64,000 nucleotides of DNA from Clostridia bacterium (GTDB lineage Bacteria; Bacillota; Clostridia; Christensenellales; QAND01): NCBI GenBank assembly GCA_017439715.1, contig JAFSIR010000025.1, positions 55,382-119,381 of the forward strand. The letters run 5' to 3'. Positions 8,252 to 16,150 of this stretch are shown piece after piece. The position numbers and the translations under genes were made by a program. The first letter of the stretch is position 1; each line of letters starts with the position of its first letter. Below the pieces are notes generated by a model that was given only the letters and a program-made list of their open reading frames with translations, did not search any database and was not told where the DNA came from.

Positions 8252-8721
8252 ACGCGCTTCGCCCCAAAACCGCCTGCTTTACCGGGCACCGCCACGTTGC
8301 ACCGGGCGATGTGCGCATGCTGCGGCAAAAGCTGATTGACACCGTTATTGGCCTGTACAAACGGGGGTACCGTTATTTTGGCGCCGGCGGCGCCTTGGGG
8401 TTTGATACCATGGCCGCCCAAACCGTGCTGGACCTGAGAAAGGAATATTCCGATATCCGCCTGATCCTTGTGCTCCCCTGCGGCGACCAGTCACGCGAGT
8501 GGACGGTGACGCAGCGCGGCGAATATGAGCGCATCCGCGGCCTGGCAGATAAAGAAGTGGTGCTGTTCCGCACGTATAACGAGGGCTGCATGCAGGCGCG
8601 CAACCGCCACCTGGTGGACCATTCCTCTGTGTGCATCACGTATTGCCGCCGTGCCACCGGCGGCACGGTATACACAAGGAATTATGCTGTCCGCCAAGGC
8701 CTTGAATTGATCGATCTGTAG
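8248..8721 (+). CDS. SLOG family protein (DUF1273/YpsA-like)
   Basis: A 157-residue protein of the SLOG superfamily. These are Rossmann-like domains thought to bind nucleotide-derived ligands; B. subtilis YpsA is a distant relative linked to cell division. The start CFTGHRHV and the GAGGALGFDTMAA phosphate-binding region are clear, followed by LVLPCGDQ, a nucleotide-contact segment. The protein is shorter than YpsA and closer to the DUF1273 type common in Clostridia. It is coupled to the NUDIX enzyme by an ATGA overlap, which fits a shared ADP-ribose-type ligand, though that is inference. Confidence 0.8.
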   Translation: MNALRPKTACFTGHRHVAPGDVRMLRQKLIDTVIGLYKRGYRYFGAGGALGFDTMAAQTVLDLRKEYSDIRLILVLPCGDQSREWTVTQRGEYERIRGLADKEVVLFRTYNEGCMQARNRHLVDHSSVCITYCRRATGGTVYTRNYAVRQGLELIDL

Positions 8722-8732
8722 AGGAAACGGAA

Positions 8733-9296
8733 ATGAGTATTGTGTTAAGGCAGGCGCGCGTATCGGATGCACCGGCGCTGCTGGCCATCTATGCGCCGTA
8801 TGTTGAGGAAACGGCCATATCGTTTGAATATCAGGTGCCCTCGCTTGCTGAGTTTGAAGGGCGCATTTTGCACATCACGGCAAAACACCCCTATCTTGTG
8901 GCCGAGGAAAACGGCCGCATCTTAGGCTATGCCTATGCCTCAGTGTATCACGGCCGTGCGGCATATGGTTGGTGCGTTGAAACGTCTATTTATGTTGACC
9001 GTGCCCTGCGCGGCAAAGGCATTGGCCGCCTGCTGCACGATGGATTGGAACGCATCTTAAAAAACATGGGCGTACAGGTGATGTTTGCCTGCATCGCCGT
9101 GCCCTTTGAAACGGAAAACCAACATGTTTCCAATGCCAGCCGGCATTTTCATGAAAAAATGGGGTATGAAACGGTGGCCGTTTTTAACGCCTGCGGGTAC
9201 AAGTTCAACACATGGGTGAGCACCGTGTGGATGGAAAAGCGCCTTGCCCCGCCCGGCACACCCCCAACGGCGGTCACTCTACCGGAATACAAATAA
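8733..9296 (+). CDS. GNAT acetyltransferase, phosphinothricin/methionine-sulfoximine type
   Basis: A 187-residue acetyltransferase using acetyl-CoA. The N-terminal pattern ALLAIYAPYVEETAISFEY is typical of the PAT/Bar/YwnH group, as is YRxRxAYxW (here YHGRAAYGWCVETSIYVD). The acetyl-CoA loop RGKGIGRLL is intact at residues 92-100. The family acetylates small amino acid analogues such as methionine sulfoximine. It lies 11 bases after the SLOG gene and ends the operon before a terminator. Confidence 0.85.
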   Translation: MSIVLRQARVSDAPALLAIYAPYVEETAISFEYQVPSLAEFEGRILHITAKHPYLVAEENGRILGYAYASVYHGRAAYGWCVETSIYVDRALRGKGIGRLLHDGLERILKNMGVQVMFACIAVPFETENQHVSNASRHFHEKMGYETVAVFNACGYKFNTWVSTVWMEKRLAPPGTPPTAVTLPEYK

Positions 9297-9300
9297 AAAA

Positions 9301-9325
9301 AGCAGCCCTTCGGCTGCTCTTTTTA
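9301..9325 (+). terminator. Intrinsic terminator
   Basis: Stem AGCAGCC/GGCTGCT with a CTTC-type loop, flanked by an A run and a T run. It ends the NUDIX-SLOG-acetyltransferase operon and could also work for the minus strand. Confidence 0.85.
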
Positions 9326-9329
9326 TTTG

Positions 9330-9515
9330 TTAGTGGCATTCGCTTTCATGCGCATGCTCGTGGCAAACGGAACCGGTGTTTTTCGGCTCCCCGCGCAGAT
9401 ACGCCAAAACGGCTTTCTTTGCGTCGCCCTCCGCCCTGAGGATCACTTCAACGCCGCGTTTATTAAAAATATCGATCGCGCCTCTGCCCGCACACTGGCT
9501 TTTTCGAACACAAAC
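9330..9515 (-). pseudogene. Remnant of a NifX/NafY-family (dinitrogenase Fe-Mo cofactor biosynthesis) protein
   Basis: A minus-strand frame ending at the TAA 9330-9332 encodes the C-terminal half of a NifX-like domain: CAGRGAIDIFNKRGVEVIL, then AEGDAKKAVLAYLRGE, and a Cys/His tail CHEHAHESECH. This is how many small Clostridial NifX-like proteins end. No start codon exists in this frame: upstream it runs directly into the terminator hairpin of the ydjI-like gene at 9579-9606 with no ATG, GTG or TTG. The domain's N-terminal half is missing, so this is read as a 5' deleted remnant. Confidence 0.6.
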
Positions 9516-9578
9516 GGTGTTTGGCCGTGCAGGGAAGTTAACAGTTTGGTTGGCAATGGCATAAACTGTTTTAAAAGA

Positions 9579-9606
9579 AAAAGGCAGGGAATATTTCCTG
9601 CCTTTT
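9579..9606. terminator. Intrinsic terminator of the ydjGHI-like operon
   Basis: Stem AAAAGGCAGG/CCTGCCTTTT with a short AT loop, 11 bases after the stop of the SPFH gene on the minus strand. A second, weaker inverted repeat (ACAGTTT/AAACTGT, 9541-9569) lies just beyond. Confidence 0.8.
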
Positions 9607-9616
9607 CGTTGGTTCG

Positions 9617-10942
9617 TTATTTTGCATCATTTTCGTCAAACCGGTCGCCGCATTCGGGGCAGAATTTCGGCGGGTTGGCCGGGTCGGCCGGTTCCCAGCC
9701 GCATTTATCGCAGCGATACAGCAGGGCTTTGGCCGGCTTTTTGGCACCGCATTCGGGGCAGAATTTGCCTTTGCACACCGTGCCGCACTGGGGGCATGCC
9801 CAACCGTCATCATTTGCGGGTTTGGGCTGGCCGCATTCCATGCAGAACTTGCCCTGGTTGCCCGCCTGTCCGCACGCACAGATCCAGCCGGCCGGTTCTT
9901 TGGCCGGAGCCGGGGCCGGGGCCACCGTTTGCGGCTCGGGCGCCATGTTGAACAGGGTCTGTGCGTTCATGCCGCCGGCGCTCTGTGCCGCGTTCAGTCC
10001 GGCAAACCCCATAAAAGCGCCGCCGCTGTTTTTGGCCGCATCGCGCATCGCGTCTGCCTGCGCACCCACAAGGTTGGCCGCTGCCATGCGCGGGTCGCGG
10101 TACACAGCGGTTTTCTGCAGCTCTTTGAGCATTTCTTCGTCTTCTTCCGAGGCTTTTACGCTGCTCACCCCAAGAGAAACGATCTCAATGCCGCGGCGCT
10201 CGCGCCATTTGGCGCTGAGCACTTCGTTCAGCGCTTCGCTCAGTTCCACCGTATGACCCGGCAGCGAGGAATAGCGGATGCCCAGCTCGGAAATTTTGGC
10301 AAACGCGGGCTGCAGCGCCGTCATCAGTTCGGTTTTGAGCTGGCTGTCCAGCCTGTCGCGCGTGTAGGGCTCGCTGATGTTGCCGCACACGTTGGTATAA
10401 AACAGCATGGGATCACAAATGCGATAGGAGTATTCGCCAAAACAGCGGATGGAAATGTCAACATCCAGGCCCACGTTTCTGTCTACCACGCGGAAGGGCA
10501 CTGGGCCGGGCGTGCCGTATTTATTGCCAAGGATTTCTTTGGTGTTCAGGTAATACACTCGCTGGTCCGTGCCCGTATCGCCGCCGAACGCAAAACGCTT
10601 GCCGATGGTGGAAAATGTTTTTTTGATGTTTTCGCCCAGCGAGCCATACAGCAGGGAAGGCTCGGTAGACGTGTCATACACAAATTCGCCCGCTTCGGCG
10701 CACAGGTCTACCACCGCGCCCTGCTCAACGATAAGCATGCACTGCCCTTCGTTTACCACGATGATGGAGCCGTTGGAAATAATGTTGTCATCGCCCTTGG
10801 TATTGCTGCTGCGCCGCCCGGCCCGCTTTTGACCTTTTACAACCAGTTCGTTTTCGTTCAAAGCATCACAGTACACATAATCGCGCCACGCATCTGCCAG
10901 CGCGCCGGCCAAAGAGCCGATTCCAGCCTTTAAAATACCCAT
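9617..10942 (-). CDS. SPFH-domain protein with C-terminal zinc ribbons (YdjI-like)
   Basis: The 441-residue protein has an SPFH/band-7-type domain (residues 30-310, starting with the GILKAGIGSLAGAL amphipathic segment) as in B. subtilis YdjI. It is followed by a Pro/Ala linker and at least three zinc-ribbon elements at 355-435: CACG..CMECG, CPQCG..CPECG, CDKCG..CPECG. SPFH proteins scaffold membrane microdomains. In Bacillus, YdjI works with YdjG and YdjH at the membrane in the PspA envelope-stress response, and the same three-gene order is present here. The start is ATG 10942 behind GAGGGAG. Confidence 0.85.
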   Translation of the reverse strand: MGILKAGIGSLAGALADAWRDYVYCDALNENELVVKGQKRAGRRSSNTKGDDNIISNGSIIVVNEGQCMLIVEQGAVVDLCAEAGEFVYDTSTEPSLLYGSLGENIKKTFSTIGKRFAFGGDTGTDQRVYYLNTKEILGNKYGTPGPVPFRVVDRNVGLDVDISIRCFGEYSYRICDPMLFYTNVCGNISEPYTRDRLDSQLKTELMTALQPAFAKISELGIRYSSLPGHTVELSEALNEVLSAKWRERRGIEIVSLGVSSVKASEEDEEMLKELQKTAVYRDPRMAAANLVGAQADAMRDAAKNSGGAFMGFAGLNAAQSAGGMNAQTLFNMAPEPQTVAPAPAPAKEPAGWICACGQAGNQGKFCMECGQPKPANDDGWACPQCGTVCKGKFCPECGAKKPAKALLYRCDKCGWEPADPANPPKFCPECGDRFDENDAK

Positions 10943-10965
10943 AGTTTTCTCCCTCTCGTTTGTTT

Positions 10966-11793
10966 TTAAAACCCGCGTCCACCGCCGCCGTGCCGTGCGC
11001 CGCTGCTGGACCGATGCGTGCTTGATCCGCCGCGGCTGCCGCCGGAGCTCGTCTCAATACGGGTGCGTTTCGTTGTTGTGTATAAGAATTGATCCACCAC
11101 GCGCGTCAGCACCAAAGAGCCCGGCTGCACATACGCGCCGGCCGCCCGCTGGGGCGTTGCCGTTTTGTGCCGCCCGCGCAGGATCAAAAGCCGTATCAGC
11201 GCGATCACCGCTGCGCCGATCACCGTAACCGGCAGCAGCTTTATCAACTGTTCAAAGAACGACAGTTTCGGTGCCTGCCCAACATCAATGGGGCTGTGTT
11301 CCACAAACGCCGCGTGATAATAGGTTTCTGCGCTCTGTATAAACGCGCTGCAGCCCTGGTAATACGCGCCATTGCTCAGATGCGGAGCAATACGGTCCAA
11401 CGCAAGATCGATCCCATAATCGGTAAACGCTTCAATGGCCGATCCCCGTGTGGAGATATACACCTCGTGCACATCCATGGCGATCAGCAGCAGCGCGCCG
11501 CTGCGCTCAGCGCCGTATCCATAGCCGGTATAATCAAAATAATCATCGGCAAATTCCATGGCGCTCGCATTTCCGATATTGTCCGTGATCAGGATCACAA
11601 CGTCAGCCCCGTATGTATCGGCAACGGATACCGCTGCGTTTTCAAGCTGCGCTTCCTGCGCACTTGTCAACAAATCCGCGTAATCTATCACGCGCGGCAA
11701 AGCCGGATCCGCCGCACCCTGCGCCAGCGCCGGCAGCGCAGAGAAGACCATCAGCGTGCAGAGAAGCAAAACAAAAAATTTTTTGTGTTTCAT
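10966..11793 (-). CDS. TPM-domain membrane protein (YdjH-like)
   Basis: 275 residues. A signal peptide (residues 1-24, FFVLLLCTLMVFSALPALAQG) precedes an extracytoplasmic TPM domain (PF04536 type) at 32-180: VIDYADLLTSAQEAQLE, then ADVVILITDN, then YGYGAERSGALLLI. A membrane helix at about 195-215 (LLPVTVIGAAVIALIRLLIL) is followed by a cytoplasmic tail rich in Ser/Gly ending GGGGRGF. TPM proteins of this kind tie a periplasm-facing domain to SPFH partners. It is the middle gene of the ydjGHI-like operon, 12 bases from its upstream neighbour and 23 from the next. Confidence 0.85.
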   Translation of the reverse strand: MKHKKFFVLLLCTLMVFSALPALAQGAADPALPRVIDYADLLTSAQEAQLENAAVSVADTYGADVVILITDNIGNASAMEFADDYFDYTGYGYGAERSGALLLIAMDVHEVYISTRGSAIEAFTDYGIDLALDRIAPHLSNGAYYQGCSAFIQSAETYYHAAFVEHSPIDVGQAPKLSFFEQLIKLLPVTVIGAAVIALIRLLILRGRHKTATPQRAAGAYVQPGSLVLTRVVDQFLYTTTKRTRIETSSGGSRGGSSTHRSSSGARHGGGGRGF

Positions 11794-11805
11794 CGGCCCG
11801 CCTCC

Positions 11806-12894
11806 TTACAACAGCTGCATCAGCAGGGTAACAAGCAGTGTGCCGACCACCGATAGCAGCCCGAACGCGCCGAAAAACTGCGCTGCGCTTCGGCCGCCGT
11901 CGATCGGCAGGTCGCCCACCAGCTTGCCTGTTTGTCCGTTCATGGCAAACACATAGTTTTGCCCGTGCCATTTCGTGTTCAGCATCCACACCGGCAGCAG
12001 CGCGTGCCTTGGCACCGCGCCCGATGCGCTCACATGGCTGCCCGTGGGGATCAAAGAAGCATAGCCGGCAATGGTTTCCGTTAAAGCATCTACGGCGCTG
12101 GTTTTGATGCGCTCTTCCGCCCGCGGCTGAGCATCGGCTGCGTTCACATCATATTTATCTGCCTGATAGCCCGATAAATACCCCAGCCTGAACGGCTCCA
12201 GCGCGCTGTAATCATAGGGCTCGATCGCTTCCATCAACGTGTTGTCCATCTTGCTTGACCCGTCTACCGGTACGCGCTCAAACCGCAATGACCCGGATCG
12301 GCGCACCAGATAATGCCGAGTGTCCGTGATACGGTAATTCCCACTGCGGCGGGTGAGCACCTGTGTTCCGTTAAAAGAAATGTCTGCCTGGGCCGTGCCG
12401 TCAAACAGCCACACCGGCACATACACGCCCGTCAGCTTCTCTATCTGGTTCTCCTGGCTGAACAGCTTGGGCAGCAGAAGCTTGTTTTTATAGTGCTTTT
12501 TCAGCGCAGCCTTAGCCGCTTCCTTATCCAGTTTGAACGGGATGATAAAATCCGGTCGATGCATGCCTGTGAACTGCTTGGGCATGATGGTCGTGTTCCC
12601 GCAATAAGGGCAGATAGTTGCCGCGGTGGTATCGTCTGTGATGATCTCTGCGCCACACTGCGGGCAGGAATACGCCCGCAAATGCTCCGTTTCATCCGCC
12701 CGCCAATCATCTTCGCTGATCGGCTCAAAATCAATAGCGTCTTCCTGCGCGCTTTCCTCCTTAGCGGCATACACTTCTTCCAGCGCTTGAAGTGAAAACT
12801 CGCTTTCGCAATGCTCGCACGCCCACAGCCCTTTTTCGGCTGAATAGAGCAGCGGCGCATCACAGTTTGGACACTTGTAATTCACGATCGCCAT
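11806..12894 (-). CDS. Zinc-ribbon membrane protein (YdjG-like)
   Basis: 362 residues. Residues 1-30 hold a TFIIB-type zinc ribbon (YKCPNCDAPLLY, then CEHCESEF) and residues 73-95 a second (CPQCGAEIITDD, then CPYCGNT). A middle region with PFKLDKEAAKAALKKHY follows, and the C-terminus has one hydrophobic helix (LSVVGTLLVTLLMQLL). The pattern matches B. subtilis YdjG, the membrane anchor of the YdjGHI complex. It is the first gene of the operon behind a near-consensus promoter and a strong site (AAGGAGGTGCC). Confidence 0.85.
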   Translation of the reverse strand: MAIVNYKCPNCDAPLLYSAEKGLWACEHCESEFSLQALEEVYAAKEESAQEDAIDFEPISEDDWRADETEHLRAYSCPQCGAEIITDDTTAATICPYCGNTTIMPKQFTGMHRPDFIIPFKLDKEAAKAALKKHYKNKLLLPKLFSQENQIEKLTGVYVPVWLFDGTAQADISFNGTQVLTRRSGNYRITDTRHYLVRRSGSLRFERVPVDGSSKMDNTLMEAIEPYDYSALEPFRLGYLSGYQADKYDVNAADAQPRAEERIKTSAVDALTETIAGYASLIPTGSHVSASGAVPRHALLPVWMLNTKWHGQNYVFAMNGQTGKLVGDLPIDGGRSAAQFFGAFGLLSVVGTLLVTLLMQLL

Positions 12895-12936
12895 CCGTTC
12901 GGCACCTCCTTAGCGGATCGCACAATGCTATATATA

Positions 12937-12965
12937 ATTATATGCGTTTAGAAAACCAAGGTCAA
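12937..12965 (-). promoter_or_regulatory. Promoter of the ydjGHI-like operon
   Basis: Minus strand -35 TTGACC (plus 12960-12965), 17-base spacer, perfect -10 TATAAT (plus 12937-12942). The transcript would start about 35 bases before the gene. Confidence 0.65.
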
Positions 12966-12980
12966 TTTTATTTCCCTTTT

Positions 12981-12994
12981 GTTTGTGATATAAT
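12981..12994 (+). promoter_or_regulatory. Extended -10 promoter of the alkaline phosphatase gene
   Basis: TTTGTGATATAAT with a perfect TATAAT at 12989-12994 and TG two bases before it, but no good -35. It diverges from the ydjG-like promoter. GGAGG follows at 13009-13013. Confidence 0.45.
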
Positions 12995-13019
12995 GCCATC
13001 GTAATTAAGGAGGTCTGCT

Positions 13020-14498
13020 ATGAAACACAGAGTTTTTGCGCTGCTGTTTGCGTTGCTGCTGATCCTCACGGGTGTTGGCTGCAAATCTAAAAATGAGCCG
13101 GTCGTTCCCACGCCCACCCCGCAGGAAACACAGCCTGCTGCGTCCACGCCCGCTCCGGTCGTGTCCGGCACACCGAAATATATCTTCTTTTTTATCGGCG
13201 ATGGGATGGGCGCTGCCCATGTGCAGCTGGCCGCCCTGTTAGATTCCGCATCCCGGCCGGATTATGCGGTCACCCCGGTGCGCTTTGCGCAGTTCCCCGT
13301 GTTGGGCAACGCGCAAACCTATCTGGCCAACACCTATGTGCCCGATTCCGCCGCGTCCGGCACCGGGCTTGCCTGCGGCGTGAAAACCGTGCTGTACACC
13401 GTTGGCCTCGAGGCAGACAGGAAAACCATTGCCCCCAACCTAACGGAATATTATCACGAAAAAGGCTATAAAACAGGCGTGATCAGCTCCGTTGCCATCA
13501 ATAACGCGACCCCCGCCACCTTCTATGCGCACACCTCCACACGCTCAAACTATCATGAGATCGGCCGGCAGATGGCCCGCGGCACGGTAGACTTTTTTGG
13601 CGGCGGCGGCATCACCAGCGAAACGCAGAACGGGGAAAGCGTGCTTAAGCTGTTAAAGCGCGCGGGTTACACCGTTGCAGACACGATAGACCAGATCAAC
13701 GCATTGAACAACGCTTCGGGCAAGGTGTATGCCATGGACCCGAACGCGACAAACAACATCATGGATTATGAGATCGAGAAAAAGGAAGGGGCGCTCACGC
13801 TGGCCGATTATGTCCGCAAGGGCATCGATGTGCTGTACACCGAAAACGGCCCCGGCTTTTTCATGATGTGCGAGTCCGGAAAGATCGACCTGGCCGCCCA
13901 TAATAACGATGCCGTTGGCGTGATCAGCGAGGTCAAAGCCCTTGACAACGCCGTGGCGCAGGCATATGAATTCTATCTTCAGCATCCGAACGAAACGCTC
14001 ATCATCGTAACCGCGGATCATGAAACCGGCGGCCTTACCCTTGGTACCACCAACACGGGCTACGCCCTGTATCCCAAGTATTTATTGGGGCAAACCACCA
14101 GCGGTTCCACGGCGGACACTGCGGTCAAAGCCATTGGCAAGAGTATGACGGAGGACCAGCTTAAAGACCTGATCCGCACCCATTATGGGTTCAACGCGCC
14201 CGGCACGTCCGGTGGCTCCGTCACCCTCACGAATAAGGAATGGGCGGCCGTGCAGAAAGCATACCGCGTGTATACCGGCAAAGAAAACATCTCGGAAGAT
14301 GAAAAATTTGAGCTGTATGATACATATAATCCCATCGTGCAGGCGTGCAACACCATCATCTCCGCCCGCACAGGGCTGGGCTGGTCCTCGCATGAACACA
14401 CGGGCGTGCCCGTGCCGGTGTACGCCATCGGCGCCGGGGCAGAGCGGTTTTCCGGCGCGATGGACAACATCGATATCAATAAAAACTTGAAGTTTTAA
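13020..14498 (+). CDS. phoA: Alkaline phosphatase, lipoprotein
   Basis: A secreted, lipid-anchored phosphomonoesterase of 492 residues. The signal peptide ends at the lipobox TGVGC (Cys about 21), followed by a Pro/Thr linker. The catalytic core starts with IFFFIGDGMGAAHV (metal-binding Asp). The nucleophile Ser lies in DSAASGTGLACG, and later metal ligands in ESGKIDLAAH, TADHETGG and SHEHTGVPVP are all present, so it should be active. It would release phosphate at the cell surface. The site AAGGAGG lies 7 bases before ATG 13020. It shares a transcript with the next gene, 12 bases on. Confidence 0.92.
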   Translation: MKHRVFALLFALLLILTGVGCKSKNEPVVPTPTPQETQPAASTPAPVVSGTPKYIFFFIGDGMGAAHVQLAALLDSASRPDYAVTPVRFAQFPVLGNAQTYLANTYVPDSAASGTGLACGVKTVLYTVGLEADRKTIAPNLTEYYHEKGYKTGVISSVAINNATPATFYAHTSTRSNYHEIGRQMARGTVDFFGGGGITSETQNGESVLKLLKRAGYTVADTIDQINALNNASGKVYAMDPNATNNIMDYEIEKKEGALTLADYVRKGIDVLYTENGPGFFMMCESGKIDLAAHNNDAVGVISEVKALDNAVAQAYEFYLQHPNETLIIVTADHETGGLTLGTTNTGYALYPKYLLGQTTSGSTADTAVKAIGKSMTEDQLKDLIRTHYGFNAPGTSGGSVTLTNKEWAAVQKAYRVYTGKENISEDEKFELYDTYNPIVQACNTIISARTGLGWSSHEHTGVPVPVYAIGAGAERFSGAMDNIDINKNLKF

Positions 14499-14510
14499 GG
14501 GGTTTTGAGC

Positions 14511-15341
14511 ATGAAAAAAACATTGCCGGCCCTTGTGTTGGCCCTTGTGCTGGCGCTTGTGCCGCTCGCGGCTGCGGCCGCCCCCAGTGCGATGAATATG
14601 TTCGGCTCCGGTGGCGGCTCGCTGGGCAGCATGGTCACCGTGGCTGTGGAGGCTGACGGCAGCGATATCAGCGCGCTTTCCGGCACCCTGCAGTATGACA
14701 CGTCTGCCGTGTCTTTCGTGTCTGCAAAAGGGGAAAACGGCTGCGTTGTCACTGTTGACGAGCGGCCGGAGCTTGTCATGCTCTCGTTTGATCTTTCCGC
14801 GGCGCCCGTTTCCGGGCAAACCCGCATCGCCACACTCACCTTTCAGGTGATCGAGGTAAAAGATTGCTCGTTTACCCTCTCCGGCGTATACGGCATGGAC
14901 AGCGATGGGGAAACGGAGCCCTCGGCCGCCACATGGCGGCTGGCCGCCCCGCTTACAACGCCCACCCCTGTGCCCACACCTACGCCGCTGCCCACGCCCA
15001 CCCCTATACCCACGACTACTTTGGCGCCCACGCCCACAGTCACGCCCATACCCGCCCCGCCGGCGAGCCATTCAAGTGCGCTGTGGCTTGTGCTGCTGAT
15101 CTTTTTGGCCATTGCGGGGCTGTGCGGTGTAACGCTGCTGATCATCATTCGCCAGCGTGCGCAGCAAAAGCGGCGCAGAAAGCGGCCGGCGGCCGCATCG
15201 CGCCCTGCGCCCAAGCCCGCTGCCAAACAACGTCAGCATGACAGGCGCCTGATTTTAGACGAGGAAGAACCGATAGAACCTGCGGCTGAACAGGAAACCG
15301 GGCAAACACCCCGGTTTGCGCCGCGCAGCAAACGCAGATAA
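14511..15341 (+). CDS. Anchored cohesin-like protein with Pro-Thr linker and basic tail
   Basis: 276 residues. A signal peptide (1-24) is followed by a domain at 28-145 resembling a type I cohesin or its relatives: VTVAVEADGSDISALSGTLQYD, then ...LSFDLSAAPVSGQTRIATLTFQV. Residues 150-185 are a low-complexity linker of repeated TPTP units. A membrane helix (ALWLVLLIFLAIAGLCGVTLL) follows, then a very basic cytoplasmic tail (RRRKRPAAASRP) with a later acidic patch. Cohesin-like domains bind dockerins on enzymes; no dockerin was noticed here. The ATG at 14511 follows AAGGGG. It is co-transcribed with the alkaline phosphatase, so a role in holding a surface enzyme is possible but unproven. Confidence 0.7.
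   Translation: MKKTLPALVLALVLALVPLAAAAAPSAMNMFGSGGGSLGSMVTVAVEADGSDISALSGTLQYDTSAVSFVSAKGENGCVVTVDERPELVMLSFDLSAAPVSGQTRIATLTFQVIEVKDCSFTLSGVYGMDSDGETEPSAATWRLAAPLTTPTPVPTPTPLPTPTPIPTTTLAPTPTVTPIPAPPASHSSALWLVLLIFLAIAGLCGVTLLIIIRQRAQQKRRRKRPAAASRPAPKPAAKQRQHDRRLILDEEEPIEPAAEQETGQTPRFAPRSKRR
14951..15060 (+). repeat. Pro-Thr tandem repeat region inside the anchored cohesin-like gene
   Basis: A run of imperfect 6-base repeats (CCCACN and similar) encodes alternating Thr-Pro. It is a spacer between the extracellular domain and the membrane helix and is a likely site of length variation. Confidence 0.7.
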
Positions 15342-15343
15342 AG

Positions 15344-15372
15344 AAAAGGCAGGGTTTTGCCCTGCCTTTTTT
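15344..15372 (+). terminator. Intrinsic terminator
   Basis: Stem AAAGGCAGGG/CCCTGCCTTT with loop TTTTG and a T run. It ends the alkaline phosphatase operon. GGTATACT at about 15382 may be the -10 of the following gene. Confidence 0.85.
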
Positions 15373-15449
15373 TGTTGTGCATGGTATACTGAACTTAATA
15401 AATCGGCATCGCTTTGCCGTAAACCACAAACTTTTTCAGGAGGAAGAAC

Positions 15450-16147
15450 ATGAGTCACATGAGGATCCAGGCGGCTTTGGACTACAACCTTACCATGGCA
15501 GATGCGCTGCGCATTATTGAACAAAGCAAAGAATCCGTTGAAGTATTTGAGATCGGCACTCCGTTTTTAAAATCGCAGGGCGGGCTTGACTGCATCAAAA
15601 CCGTGCGCGAAAAATATCCTGATCTTGTGATCTATGCCGACACGAAAGTGTCCAACGAAGGCGCCCGCAGCGGCTTGGAGGGCACGCCGTATCAGGTGAT
15701 CGAAAACACTGTGAAAGCCGGGGCAAATATCGTTACCGTGATGGCATACAGCGATGATGCTGTTGTGGAAGAAGTGATCCGTGCCGGGCACGATTGTGGG
15801 GCCGAAGTGCTGGTAGACCTGATGAATATTGAAGATGTGGTTGCACCGCCAAAAAGTATGACGCTATGGGGGCAGACTATGTATCCGTAAACACTCTGTA
15901 TGTCAACCAACCGGCCGACAAAGTGCCCAATTATTATAAACCGCTGGTAGACCTTGAATTGATAACGCCGCATCTTGTAAACGCAAAGGCATCCATTCAG
16001 GGCGGCGTTACGCTGGAAAACCTGCCGCAGATTGCCAAGTTTGCCCCCAGCCTGATCTGCATCGGCCGCGGCATTTATGCTGCGGAAGATCCGGGTGCGG
16101 CGGCCAAAGCCTTCAAAGCCATTTTGGATGAAGCGGAACAGGGCTGA
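15450..16147 (+). pseudogene. Hexulose-6-phosphate synthase/UlaD-like gene, frameshifted
   Basis: A sugar-phosphate aldolase/decarboxylase of the OMP-decarboxylase barrel superfamily, split into two frames. The first frame (15450-15890) starts MSHMRIQAALDYNLTMADAL and reads well to NIEDVVA at about residue 132. It then turns to nonsense and stops at 15888-15890. The second frame resumes at 15848 with AKKYDAMGADYVSVNTLY and runs to 16147, ending IGRGIYAAEDP. One base is missing near 15846-15847. Joined length is about 232 residues, close to normal. The motif DxKxxD appears as DTKVSN, with the last Asp changed. The gene lies 3 bases before a Gfo/Idh gene. A -1 slip on the A5 run at 15851-15855 would also restore the frame. 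Confidence 0.75.
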
Positions 16148-16150
16148 CCG

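Noticed and set aside
9327..10256. 309-residue plus-strand open frame
   Set aside because: Antisense to the SPFH/zinc-ribbon gene; the repeated Ser/His pattern mirrors the zinc ribbons on the other strand.
14951..15060. CRISPR-like or direct repeat array
   Set aside because: The short repeats lie in frame and code a Thr-Pro linker; no spacers or cas genes are present.
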